The translations under genes were made by a program, and so were the position numbers. The notes under the pieces were generated by a model that saw only the letters and a list, made by a program, of their open reading frames with translations, was not told the DNA's origin and did no database searches. DNA of 64,000 nt, taken from Pseudonocardia phyllosphaerae (GTDB taxonomy: Bacteria; Actinomycetota; Actinomycetes; Mycobacteriales; Pseudonocardiaceae). Shown here in pieces: positions 1 to 7,964 of this stretch; positions within the stretch are counted from its first letter, which is position 1; each line of letters starts with the position of its first letter. The DNA is taken from NCBI RefSeq assembly GCF_046546475.1, contig NZ_JBKGXS010000004.1, positions 298,148-362,147 on the forward strand, in the 5' to 3' direction.

Positions 1-250
1 GACGACGGCGATCCTGGCGTTCTTCATCGCCTGGAACGACTTCGCCTACGGCATCTCGCTGACCTCCACCGGCGCAGCCCGCCCGGTCCCCGCCGCGCTC
101 GGGCTGTTCTCCGGGGCGTCGCAGTTCGAGTCGCCGAACGGCCCGATCGCCGCCGCCGCGGTGATCGTCACGATCCCGGTCGTCGTGCTCGTCCTGATCT
201 TCCAGCGGCGGATCGTCGCCGGCCTGACCAACGGCGCCGTCAAGGGCTGA
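1..250 (+). CDS. Carbohydrate ABC transporter permease, C-terminal end (partial)
   Basis: Only the last 82 codons lie in the window, read in frame from base 2 to the TGA at 248-250. The segment holds the end of a MalG/UgpE-type inner-membrane permease: an aromatic IAWNDF segment, an SxFESPNGPIAAAAVI stretch, a last hydrophobic helix and the ending LTNGAVKG, which is typical of sugar-importer permeases that send the substrate through the membrane. The ATPase gene follows 38 bases downstream on the same strand, so the two are probably one operon. The solute-binding protein and partner permease would lie before base 1. The substrate cannot be told. Confidence 0.85.
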   Translation, partial: TTAILAFFIAWNDFAYGISLTSTGAARPVPAALGLFSGASQFESPNGPIAAAAVIVTIPVVVLVLIFQRRIVAGLTNGAVKG

Positions 251-288
251 CCCGCTTCTCCCGCACCAGGAAAGGACCCCGATCCGCC

Positions 289-1446
289 ATGGCGTCGATC
301 GAGATGCGCAACATCGTCAAGAAGTACGGCGACGGCTACCCGGCCGTGAACGACGTCAGCGTGGACATCGCCGACGGCGAGTTCATGATCCTCGTCGGCC
401 CGTCGGGCTGCGGGAAGTCCACGCTGCTGCGGATGATCGTCGGGCTGGAGGACATCACCTCCGGTGACATGGTCATCGGCGGGAACCGGGTGAACGACAA
501 GGCGCCGCGCGAGCGGAACCTGTCGATGGTGTTCCAGAACTACGCCCTCTACCCGCACCTGACCGTCTACGAGAACATCGCGTTCCCGCTGCGGCTGGCG
601 AAGGCCTCCGAGGAGGAGGTACGCAAGAAGGTCGACGACGCCGCGACCGTGCTGGAGCTGCACGAGCACCTGCAGCGCAAACCCGCGAACCTCTCCGGCG
701 GGCAGCGGCAGCGCGTCGCGATGGGCCGCGCGATCGTGCGTGACGCCGACGCGTTCCTGTTCGACGAGCCGCTGTCCAACCTGGACGCGAAGCTGCGCGG
801 GCAGATGCGCACCGAGATCTCCCGGCTGCAGAAACGCCTCGGGATCACCACGGTCTACGTCACCCACGACCAGACAGAGGCGATGACCCTCGGGGACCGG
901 GTCTGCGTGCTGCGCAAGGGGATCGTCCAGCAGGTCGCCTCGCCGCGGGACCTCTACGAGCACCCGGCGAACCTGTTCGTCGCCGGTTTCATCGGGTCGC
1001 CGCCGATGAACTTCCTGCCCGCGACCGTCAACGGCGCCTCGCTGGAGACCCCGCTGGGCACGATCGGGCTCGACGACGCCCGCGCCGAGGCCGTGCGCGG
1101 TCACGACCTGGTGCTGGTCGGGGTCCGCCCGGAGCACTTCGAGGACGCCGAGCTGGTCGACGAGGCGATCGCGCCGCGCGGGACCACGTTCGAGGCCGAC
1201 GTCGACGTCGTCGAGTGGCTCGGCGACAGCCAGTACGCCTACCTGCCCTACACCGCGCCCGAGGAGGTGACCGCGAAGCTGCGTGACCTGTCCCGGGAGC
1301 TGGACTCCGACCAGCTGCGCACCCAGGCCGTGGTGTCGGTGGACGCGGCGTCGCGGGTCGCCGAGGGCAACCGGACGACGTTCTGGCTCGACACCCGCCG
1401 GATCCACCTGTTCGACCCGGAGAGCGGCGAGAACCTGGCCCGGTGA
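289..1446 (+). CDS. Sugar ABC transporter ATP-binding protein, UgpC/MsmX type
   Basis: A 385-residue ATPase that should power the importer whose permease ends just upstream. Walker A GPSGCGKST is at 37-45, signature LSGGQ at 135-139, Walker B FLFDEP at 156-161 (D159, E160), and the H-loop histidine is H193. Residues from about 235 form the OB-fold/TOBE regulatory region usual in MalK, UgpC and MsmX proteins. The length matches that family (about 360-390). The ATG at 289 has an AGGAAAGGA ribosome site before it. MsmX-type ATPases often serve several permeases, so the substrate stays open. It converges with the epimerase gene, with 22 bases between the stops. Confidence 0.93.
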   Translation: MASIEMRNIVKKYGDGYPAVNDVSVDIADGEFMILVGPSGCGKSTLLRMIVGLEDITSGDMVIGGNRVNDKAPRERNLSMVFQNYALYPHLTVYENIAFPLRLAKASEEEVRKKVDDAATVLELHEHLQRKPANLSGGQRQRVAMGRAIVRDADAFLFDEPLSNLDAKLRGQMRTEISRLQKRLGITTVYVTHDQTEAMTLGDRVCVLRKGIVQQVASPRDLYEHPANLFVAGFIGSPPMNFLPATVNGASLETPLGTIGLDDARAEAVRGHDLVLVGVRPEHFEDAELVDEAIAPRGTTFEADVDVVEWLGDSQYAYLPYTAPEEVTAKLRDLSRELDSDQLRTQAVVSVDAASRVAEGNRTTFWLDTRRIHLFDPESGENLAR

Positions 1447-1468
1447 GCGCGGTGCGGATGTGCCCCGT

Positions 1469-2944
1469 TCAGGCGTGCGCGCGGCGCAGGCCCTGCCGGT
1501 GCCGGGTGGTGGCGACGCCGGTCAGCGTCTTCGCCATCACCGCGCACACGAACCGCTGGGTCGGGTAGGTCGCGAGCCACGCGGCGCGGCCGGCGACGCC
1601 GCGTGGACCGAACCGCAGCACCTGGGTGTAACGGCTGGTCAACCGGCCGGTCGGCTCGACGGTGATCTCCAGCTCGGCGGTGCCGGGCAGCCCGGCGGCG
1701 GTGCGCAGCAGCAGCCGCCGCCCGGGGTCGACCTGCTCGACGCGCCAGCGGTCGAGCCGCTCCCCCACCTGCAGCGCGCGGCCGGGGGCGGCGGGCGGGT
1801 CGTCGCCGGAGCCGCCGGCGAGGACGTCGAGCACGCTGCCCACCGTCCCGAGCCCGGGGACGGTGTACCAGCCGTGCTCCCCGCCGAGGGTCTCGACGAC
1901 CTGCCAGACCGCGTGCGCTGGGGCGTCGACGTCGTAGGTGTCGGTGGCCGACCAGCGGACCGGGCCGGAGCCGGGTGGGTCGGACGGGGATCCGGCGGCG
2001 TCGCCGTCGTCGTCGAGGGCGCGGCGGACCGCCGTGCGGTACGGGGTGTGGCCACCCGGCGGCTCGCCGATCAGCGCGTCGAGGTCGGCGATGTCGGCGG
2101 GGTCGCAGACGAGCTCGTGGCGCATCGACTCGACCAGCGGCTCGGCGAGACCACGGGGTACCGGGGTGAGGGCGGCGACGAGCCGTCCGGTCAGCCGGGG
2201 CGCGGCGATCGGGACGGGCAGCGGCAGCGGGCGCAGCAGCCCGGCCTCGGCCGCGTAGCCGGTCATCAGGGTGCGGTAGGTGCAGACGTCGGGGCTGCCG
2301 ACATCGAAGGCCCGGTTCACCTCGGGCGGCAGCTCCAGGCAGCCGGCGATCGCGTGCAGCACGTCGCCGACGGCGATCGGCTGGATCCGGTTCCACACCC
2401 GGTCCGGCATCGGCAGCACCAGCGGGCCACCCATCGAGACCTCGGCGAGGTGGCGGATCATCTCGAAGCTGGCCGAGCCGGTGCCGACGACGATGCCGGC
2501 GCGCAGCACCGCGGCCGGGACGGGGCCGTCGAGCAGGATCTCGCCGACCTCACCGCGGGAGCGCAGGTGCCCGGAGACCCGGCGCCGGCCGGCGGCGTCG
2601 GCCTCGTCGGGCTGCAGCCCGCCCAGGTAGACGATGCGCGCGACGCCCGCGTCGGCGGCGGCGTCGGCGACGACGTGCGCGGCCTCGCGGTCGCGCCGGG
2701 CGTAGCCGGGGCCGTCCATGGCGTGCACGAGGTAGGCGATCGCGTCGATCCCGTCGACGGCCTCGGCGACGGCGGCGGGGTCGCGGACGTCGCCCTCCAC
2801 GACGTCGACGTCGGCGGCCCAGGGGTGCACGTCCAGCTTGGCGGGGGTGCGGGCGAGGACGCGGACGTCGTGCCCGGCGGCGAGCAGGCGCGGGACGAGA
2901 CGCGAGCCGATGTAGCCGGTCGCGCCGGTGACGAGGACGTGCAT
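1469..2944 (-). CDS. NAD(P)-binding epimerase-like protein with C-terminal DUF2867 domain
   Basis: 491 residues. The N-terminus is an atypical short-chain dehydrogenase/NmrA-type Rossmann domain: MHVLVTGATGYIGSRL carries the GxxGxxG dinucleotide loop at 7-13, and a GDVRD segment and a YLVHAMDG segment follow. From about residue 330 a START-like DUF2867 domain begins (TDTYDVDAPAHAVWQVV ... GERLDRWRVEQV) and runs to the end. The two-domain arrangement is common in actinobacteria and often annotated as an NAD(P)H-binding SDR; the substrate is not established. The ATG start at 2944 lies 108 bases beyond azlD on the same strand, with a hairpin pair in the gap, so it is probably transcribed on its own. 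Confidence 0.85.
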   Translation of the reverse strand: MHVLVTGATGYIGSRLVPRLLAAGHDVRVLARTPAKLDVHPWAADVDVVEGDVRDPAAVAEAVDGIDAIAYLVHAMDGPGYARRDREAAHVVADAAADAGVARIVYLGGLQPDEADAAGRRRVSGHLRSRGEVGEILLDGPVPAAVLRAGIVVGTGSASFEMIRHLAEVSMGGPLVLPMPDRVWNRIQPIAVGDVLHAIAGCLELPPEVNRAFDVGSPDVCTYRTLMTGYAAEAGLLRPLPLPVPIAAPRLTGRLVAALTPVPRGLAEPLVESMRHELVCDPADIADLDALIGEPPGGHTPYRTAVRRALDDDGDAAGSPSDPPGSGPVRWSATDTYDVDAPAHAVWQVVETLGGEHGWYTVPGLGTVGSVLDVLAGGSGDDPPAAPGRALQVGERLDRWRVEQVDPGRRLLLRTAAGLPGTAELEITVEPTGRLTSRYTQVLRFGPRGVAGRAAWLATYPTQRFVCAVMAKTLTGVATTRHRQGLRRAHA

Positions 2945-3005
2945 GCCCCGATCCTCGCGGTCCGGCCCGTCCGGCGCGCGGTGGGCGACACGCCCGGGGC
3001 ACGCC

Positions 3006-3046
3006 CACGGTCGGAGCCGTGCCCGGGTCCCACGGGCGGAGCCGTG
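3006..3046 (-). terminator. Tandem hairpins between azlD and the epimerase gene
   Basis: Two copies of a CACGG-N6-CCGTG stem-loop (3006-3021 and 3031-3046) sit just past the azlD stop. The 14-base word CGGAGCCGTGCCCG is repeated at 3012-3025 and 3037-3050. There is no T-run; a GC-rich actinobacterial terminator or attenuator is the likely reading. Confidence 0.4.
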
Positions 3047-3052
3047 CCCGAG

Positions 3053-3361
3053 TCAGGGCACTCCGGCCAGGCGCAGCAGTGCGGTGGTGCCCGCGGCCAG
3101 GACGACGACCAGCACGAACGGCACTCTCCGCCACACCGCGACACCGGCGACGGCGACCCCGGCGGGGCGGGCCCACCCGGCGAACTCCGGGCCCTCGAAC
3201 CAGGTGCCGGTGGCGACGAGCGCGACGAGCAATGCCACGGCACCGAGCTCGACGATCCGCACGGTGCGGTCGGAGAACGCCATCCGCTCGTGCAGCAGCA
3301 GCGGGCCCAGGCGCATCAGGTAGGTGCCGACGGCGAGGACGGCCAGTGCGGTGATCGTCAT
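3053..3361 (-). CDS. azlD: AzlD-family branched-chain amino acid exporter, small subunit
   Basis: 102 residues with three to four predicted membrane helices and the family-typical opening MTITALAVLAVGTYLMRLGPLLL. AzlD is the small partner of AzlC; together they export branched-chain amino acids or analogues (family knowledge from Bacillus azlCD and Corynebacterium brnFE). The ATG at 3361 overlaps the azlC stop codon (ATGA), so the two are translationally coupled. The long upstream reading frame continues through azlC in another frame; the overlap and family match decide the start. Confidence 0.88.
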   Translation of the reverse strand: MTITALAVLAVGTYLMRLGPLLLHERMAFSDRTVRIVELGAVALLVALVATGTWFEGPEFAGWARPAGVAVAGVAVWRRVPFVLVVVLAAGTTALLRLAGVP

Positions 3362-4161
3362 GCCGGCTCCCCGGAGGTGCCGTGCGGGTCGTGGGTGCGC
3401 TCCGGGGTCGCCGCGCCGGATGTTGCCGGGGCCGGGACGGCGTCCGAGGCCGGGGCGGGGTGCAGCCGCCCGGCCGCGCCGACGCCGAGCATCCCGGCCA
3501 GCACGGGCAGCCCGGCGGGCAGCAGCGGCGAGCACACCAGGGACAGGGCCGCGGCTGCACCGCCGACCCGCTGCGCGTCCGGACGGTGCAGCATCGGGGC
3601 GAGCATCGCCAGCAGCGCGGCGGGGAACGCCGCGTCCAGCCCGAGCGCCGACGGGTCGGGCACCATCGCCCCCAGCAGCAGCCCGGCGACCGTCCCGACC
3701 TGCCAGAGCGTGAACTTCAGCGCGCCGAGCAGCCAGAACGCGCGCCGGGCCCGGCCCGGCGACCCGTCGGTGCGGGCCAGGACGAACGCGGTCGACTCGT
3801 CGGTGACGACGTGCGCGGCCGGGAAGCGGAGCCGGCCGCCGCCGACGTGGCGGGCCAGCGCCAGCCCGAACGGCAGATGCCGCAGGTTCAGCACCAGCCC
3901 GGCGACGACCGCGGCCCAGATCCCGCCACCCGCGGCCAGCACGCCGGTGACCAGCAGCTGTGCGCCGCCGGCGAAGACCAGCAGGGACATCGCGACCGTC
4001 ATCGCCGGGGACAGCCCGGCGGCCGGGGCCAGCGCACCGAACGACACTCCGACGAGCCCGACGGCGACCGAGATCGTCGCCGCGTCGCGCAGGTCGGGGA
4101 CGGTCTCGGGATACCGGCGTAGCCGTCCCGGCCGCGCGCCTGTTCGCTGTACCGAACTCAT
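3358..4161 (-). CDS. azlC: AzlC-family branched-chain amino acid exporter, large subunit
   Basis: 267 residues, mostly hydrophobic, with the AzlC hallmark block SFGALAPAAGLSPAMTVAMS and a LLVFAGGAQLL segment, then NLRHLPFGLAL and a VVTDESTAFVLA motif. These match the AzlC permease family, which pairs with AzlD in the cytoplasmic membrane. The C-terminal ~25 residues are hydrophilic. The gene is divergent from an XRE-cupin regulator with only 54 bases between the starts, the usual arrangement of azlCD-type exporters and their regulator. Confidence 0.9.
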   Translation of the reverse strand: MSSVQRTGARPGRLRRYPETVPDLRDAATISVAVGLVGVSFGALAPAAGLSPAMTVAMSLLVFAGGAQLLVTGVLAAGGGIWAAVVAGLVLNLRHLPFGLALARHVGGGRLRFPAAHVVTDESTAFVLARTDGSPGRARRAFWLLGALKFTLWQVGTVAGLLLGAMVPDPSALGLDAAFPAALLAMLAPMLHRPDAQRVGGAAAALSLVCSPLLPAGLPVLAGMLGVGAAGRLHPAPASDAVPAPATSGAATPERTHDPHGTSGEPA

Positions 4162-4188
4162 GACCGGTACGGTGAACGACGAGAGTAC

Positions 4189-4206
4189 CGTTCGTCAAGC
4201 CGAACG
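4189..4206. promoter_or_regulatory. Inverted repeat CGTTCG-N6-CGAACG in the azlC/XRE divergent region
   Basis: A perfect 6-base inverted repeat with a 6-base spacer lies in the 54-base gap between the divergent azlC and XRE-cupin starts. Related words (CCGAAC, GTGAACGAC) occur nearby at 4152-4180, and GGTAC/GTACC arms enclose part of the region. The position fits an autoregulatory operator for the XRE-cupin protein; this is inference. Confidence 0.4.
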
Positions 4207-4215
4207 AGAGGACCG

Positions 4216-4794
4216 ATGAACCGAACGCCAGCCGAGGCGGGCGCACCGGCGTCCCCACTCGCGACCATCGCTGCGTCCATCCGCCGGGAACGTGACCGCC
4301 TGGGGATCTCCTCGGCCGAGCTCGCCCGCCGGGCCGGGATCGCCAAGTCGACACTGTCGGCGCTGGAGGCGGGGACCGGGAACCCCAGCGTGGAGACGCT
4401 GTGGGCGATCGCGGTGGTCGCCGGGGTGCCGTTCAGCGCGCTGGTGGAGCCGGCGACGTCGTCGACCCGGGTGGTGCGGGCGGCCGAGCAGCCGGCGATC
4501 CGGTCGGAGAACTCGCCGTTCACCGGGGCACTGCTCTCGACCTGCCCGCCCGGCGCCCGGCGGGACCTGCACGTGATCACCTCGGAGCCCGGCGAGCGCC
4601 GCAGCTCCGAGGCGCACATCCCCGGCACGATCGAGCACCTGGTGGTGTCGAACGGCCGGTGGAGTGCCGGGCCGGACGGCGAGGAGGTCGAGCTCGACCC
4701 CGGTGACTACGTCACCTTCCCCGCCGACCGGCCGCACGGCTACCAGGCACTGACCCCCGGCGCCTCCGCGGTCCTGATCATGGAGTACCGCTGA
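4216..4794 (+). CDS. XRE-family regulator with C-terminal cupin domain
   Basis: 192 residues. An HTH_XRE domain spans about 14-73, with LGISSAELARRAGIAKSTLSALEAG as the helix-turn-helix core. A cupin beta-barrel (about 105-190, IPGTIEHLVVSNGRWSAG and LDPGDYVTFPADRPHGY) is the likely ligand sensor. Proteins of this layout commonly sit beside azlCD and regulate it, so control of the divergent exporter in response to an amino acid is the best guess. GAGAGG precedes the ATG. Its TGA abuts the stop of the convergent GH16 gene directly. Confidence 0.88.
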   Translation: MNRTPAEAGAPASPLATIAASIRRERDRLGISSAELARRAGIAKSTLSALEAGTGNPSVETLWAIAVVAGVPFSALVEPATSSTRVVRAAEQPAIRSENSPFTGALLSTCPPGARRDLHVITSEPGERRSSEAHIPGTIEHLVVSNGRWSAGPDGEEVELDPGDYVTFPADRPHGYQALTPGASAVLIMEYR

Positions 4795-6744
4795 TCAGGG
4801 GCCGCTCGGACCCCGCGTCGCGGAGTCACCGGACGGGTCCGGCCCGCCCTCGGTGAGCCGCTTCGGCAGCTCGAGGACGTCGTCCAGGAGACCCTCGCTG
4901 CCGCCCTTCTTCTTGTCGCCGCTCGTGCTGTCCCCGCTCTTGCTGTCACTGCTCTTGTCGTCGTTCTTGCTGTCGCCGCTCTTGCTGTCCCCGCTGCCGC
5001 CGTTGTCGTCGGCGTCGCCCTTCTCGGACTCCGGCAGCGGGTACTGGCGCACCCAGTCGACCTGCATCTCCGACGGCTTCACGTCGCCGCCGCCCTTCGG
5101 GAACCAGTCGAGCTGGATGCACAGGTGCATCGGCCCCGGCGGGAAGATGTCCTTCTTGCTGGTGGTCCACCAGCGCTTTCCGTCGACGAAGGCGGTGACG
5201 TGGTCGGGCGTCCACTCGACGGCCCAGTTGTGCCACTGGGTCGCGTCGACGGCGACCTCGCCGTGCTCCTGGCTGTTGTCCTCGCCGTAGTGCAGGAACA
5301 TGTTCGTCCGCTGACGGGTCGAGTCGGTCATCTCCATGAAGTCGATCTCGCCGCCGACCGGGAAGTTCTCCGCGGTCGGCCACAGCAGCAGCAGCGCGTT
5401 GTACGTCGGGTCCGACTTCGGGGCACGGACGCGTCCCTCCCAGCGGCCGTACTTCTGGCTGCCGTCGACCCACGCCATGCCTGCGGTCTTACCGTTCTCG
5501 TCGCCGTTGATGGTGAGGATGCCGTCCTTCACCGACGCGGCGTCCGGTGAGCGGCGGCCCTTTCCGGCGTGCCCGGGGCCGTCGTACATGTTCCAGCCCG
5601 ACAGGTCGCCACTGTCGAAGTCGTCGACCTTGTTGGGGGCGCCCCAGTTGTGCATCACCGCGGCCGACGACCCGGCGCCCGGGTAGGAGTCGGGCCGCTT
5701 CGGCTGCGCCGGCTTGTTCGGCGTGGCCGGTTTCGCCGGTGTGGCCGGCTTCGCCGGTTCGCTCGGCTTCGCCGGACCGGCCGGTGCCGCCGGAGTCGCC
5801 GGTGCAGCCGGTGTCGCCGGAGTCGCCGGAGTCGCCGGAGTCGCCGGTGCGGCTGCGGCCGAGCAGCCGGCCGGGGTCTGCGCCGGGGCGCCGGACGGGG
5901 TGTCGCCGGCCTTCCCCGAGCCGGCGTCACCACCGTTCCCAGCGGCCGGCGGGGTGGCCGGTGCGGCCCCCGCTGGTGTCGTCGCACCCGGCTTGGTCTC
6001 CGCCGGCTTGGTCTCCGCCGGCTTGGTGCCCGAGGGCGTGGTGCCCGCCGGCGTGCTCTTCGACGGTGTCGTCGCGCCCGGCTTCGTGCCCGACGGCGTC
6101 GTCTTCCCGGCGCCCGGCCCCGCAGGCTTCCCCACCTGCGGCGACGTGCCACTGCCCTGCTGCGTACCGGTCTTCCCCGAACCGGTGCGCTCGGACAGCG
6201 CCGGGATGGTGGGGTCGGCCGCGTCGCGCCCGGCCGACCTCCCGCCCGACGACGCAGACGACACCGACGACGTGGATGACGCCGACGACACCGCCCCCGA
6301 TGATGCCGGTGAGTCCCGCGAGCGCGCCGCCGTGGCGTCGGCCTCGCCCTCCGAGCTCTTCTTCGGCGAAGCCGTGCCGTTCTTCGGCGAAGCCGCGCCG
6401 TTCTTCGGCGAGGCCGCCGTCGACGACGAGCCCTTCTTCGCGCCCGTCCCACTCGACGTGCCCGACGACGAGCCGCTCTGCGAGGAGGACCCGGCCTTCG
6501 CACCCGAGCCTGTCGCACCGTCACCCGAACCGCCCTTGCCGGTCCCGGTGTCACCCGTACTTCCGTCACCCCCGGTGGGCTTCTCACCCGTTCCGGATCC
6601 CCCGGTCGTACCCGGACCGCCTGCCGGGCAGTCCGCGGCGGCCGCGGGAGTCGGTACCTGTGCCCCCGGTGCGGCGAACGCCGCAGCCGGGAAGCTGATC
6701 AACATCGCTGCGGTGATCGCGGCGACCCTCACTGAGCGTCCCAT
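4795..6744 (-). CDS. Secreted family 16 glycoside hydrolase with long low-complexity linker
   Basis: 649 residues. A Sec signal peptide (cleavage near AFA-AP, about 24/25) is followed by a Gly/Ser/Thr then Pro/Ala/Thr/Lys-rich linker of roughly 320 residues. It contains SPKNG repeats, TPSGTKPAETKPAETKP repeats and PATPATPA runs. The GH16 fold starts near 360 and carries the catalytic motif EIDFME with E466 as nucleophile, D468, and E471 as acid/base. Family members cleave beta-1,3 or beta-1,3/1,4 glucans, galactans or related polymers outside the cell; the substrate here is not predictable. The tail after about 580 is a DSKSGDS-type repeat. GGAGGAG precedes the ATG at 6744. Confidence 0.88.
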   Translation of the reverse strand: MGRSVRVAAITAAMLISFPAAAFAAPGAQVPTPAAAADCPAGGPGTTGGSGTGEKPTGGDGSTGDTGTGKGGSGDGATGSGAKAGSSSQSGSSSGTSSGTGAKKGSSSTAASPKNGAASPKNGTASPKKSSEGEADATAARSRDSPASSGAVSSASSTSSVSSASSGGRSAGRDAADPTIPALSERTGSGKTGTQQGSGTSPQVGKPAGPGAGKTTPSGTKPGATTPSKSTPAGTTPSGTKPAETKPAETKPGATTPAGAAPATPPAAGNGGDAGSGKAGDTPSGAPAQTPAGCSAAAAPATPATPATPATPAAPATPAAPAGPAKPSEPAKPATPAKPATPNKPAQPKRPDSYPGAGSSAAVMHNWGAPNKVDDFDSGDLSGWNMYDGPGHAGKGRRSPDAASVKDGILTINGDENGKTAGMAWVDGSQKYGRWEGRVRAPKSDPTYNALLLLWPTAENFPVGGEIDFMEMTDSTRQRTNMFLHYGEDNSQEHGEVAVDATQWHNWAVEWTPDHVTAFVDGKRWWTTSKKDIFPPGPMHLCIQLDWFPKGGGDVKPSEMQVDWVRQYPLPESEKGDADDNGGSGDSKSGDSKNDDKSSDSKSGDSTSGDKKKGGSEGLLDDVLELPKRLTEGGPDPSGDSATRGPSGP

Positions 6745-7046
6745 GAAGCTCCTCCGCCCCTCCGGTCTCGTGAGCCACAGGCGACGCTAAACGGCGCACA
6801 GTCACCATGTGCACCGCTGTCACCACATCGAGTAGGCAACCCCTCCGATCGATGAACGCGCAGCGTGCCCGGGCGGTCACCGACCCGCGGTCGGGTGACC
6901 ACTCGCGTCACGCATCCGTGCGCACGCAACGAGGTACGCGCGGCGTCACCGGACCGGGACACGGGTCCGGACACGACGAACGCCCCGCCCGGCGGGTGCC
7001 GGACGGGGCGTCGGTCGAGAGGTGCTCGCTCAGCGAGCGGGGTGGC
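6745..7046. other. Intergenic region between GH16 start and pdxS stop
   Basis: 302 bases holding the GH16 promoter region and the pdxS 3' end. Besides the hairpins past pdxS I see no gene, and no recognisable riboswitch upstream of the GH16 gene. A small palindrome GCTCGCT-C-AGCGAGC lies at 7024-7038, just after the pdxS stop. Confidence 0.6.
6980..7011 (-). terminator. Hairpin downstream of pdxS
   Basis: The arms ACGCCCCG (6980-6987) and CGGGGCGT (7004-7011) are perfectly complementary, and a CCGGC/GCCGG pairing inside extends the stem. It lies 36 bases past the pdxS stop in the direction of transcription and is followed by TTCGTCGTG. A likely intrinsic-type terminator of the thrS-to-pdxS run. 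Confidence 0.55.
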
Positions 7047-7964
7047 TCACCAGCCGCGGGTGGCGTACCGCTCGTCGTCGGGGAGCTGGTCGACGTTGAT
7101 GCCGACCATGGCCTCACCCAGTCCGCGGGAGACCTTGGCGATCATGTCGGGGTCGTCGTGGAAGGTGGTGGCCTTCACGATCGCCGACGCGCGCTGCGCC
7201 GGGTCGCCGGACTTGAAGATGCCCGAGCCGACGAACACGCCCTCGGCGCCGAGCTGCATCATCATCGCGGCGTCCGCCGGGGTGGCGATGCCACCCGCGG
7301 TGAACAGCACGACCGGCAGCTTGCCGGTGCGCGCGACCTCGGCGACCAGCTCGACCGGGGCCCGCAGCTCCTTGGCCGCGCCGTAGAGCTCGGCGGAGTC
7401 GAGCGCGGCCAGCGCGCCGATCTCGGCCCTGATCTGGCGCATGTGCCGGGTGGCCTCGACGACGTTGCCGGTGCCGGCCTCGCCCTTCGAACGGATCATG
7501 GCCGCCCCCTCGGAGATGCGGCGCAGGGCCTCACCGAGGTTGGTGGCGCCGCAGACGAACGGCGCGGTGAAGTTCCACTTGTCGATGTGGTTGGCCTCGT
7601 CGGCCGGGGTGAGGACCTCGGACTCGTCGATGTAGTCGACGCCGAGGGACTGGATGACCTGGGCCTCGACGAAGTGGCCGATGCGGGCCTTGGCCATGAC
7701 CGGGATCGAGACGGAGTCGATGATGCCGCTGATCATGTCCGGGTCGGACATGCGGGCGACGCCGCCGTTCGCGCGGATGTCGGCGGGCACGCGCTCGAGG
7801 GCCATGACGGCGACGGCGCCGGCGTCCTCGGCGATCTTCGCCTGCTCCGGGGTGACGACGTCCATGATGACGCCGCCCTTGAGCATCTCGGCCATGCCGC
7901 GCTTGACCTGCGCGGTGCCGTGCTGCGGACCGGCGGTCTCCGGGGTGTTAACGGGTGCGGACAC
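7047..7964 (-). CDS. pdxS: Pyridoxal 5'-phosphate synthase lyase subunit PdxS
   Basis: 305 residues, full length for the family. PdxS condenses ribose 5-phosphate, glyceraldehyde 3-phosphate and ammonia into PLP. D35, K92 (IPVMAKARIGH) and K160 (IRSKGEAGTG) correspond to the Bacillus active-site residues D24, K81 and K149, all with the same offset of 11. The start is GTG at 7964, overlapping the upstream gene by 17 bases. The glutaminase partner pdxT, which normally follows pdxS in actinobacteria, is not in this window; a glycosidase gene follows instead. The operon context (PIM genes upstream) matches mycobacterial gene order. Confidence 0.97.
   Translation of the reverse strand: MSAPVNTPETAGPQHGTAQVKRGMAEMLKGGVIMDVVTPEQAKIAEDAGAVAVMALERVPADIRANGGVARMSDPDMISGIIDSVSIPVMAKARIGHFVEAQVIQSLGVDYIDESEVLTPADEANHIDKWNFTAPFVCGATNLGEALRRISEGAAMIRSKGEAGTGNVVEATRHMRQIRAEIGALAALDSAELYGAAKELRAPVELVAEVARTGKLPVVLFTAGGIATPADAAMMMQLGAEGVFVGSGIFKSGDPAQRASAIVKATTFHDDPDMIAKVSRGLGEAMVGINVDQLPDDERYATRGW

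Noticed and set aside
1283..4219. 978-codon plus-strand open frame across the epimerase and azlCD
   Set aside because: Runs antisense through three recognised minus-strand genes; repetitive Gly/Ala/Arg/Asp composition.
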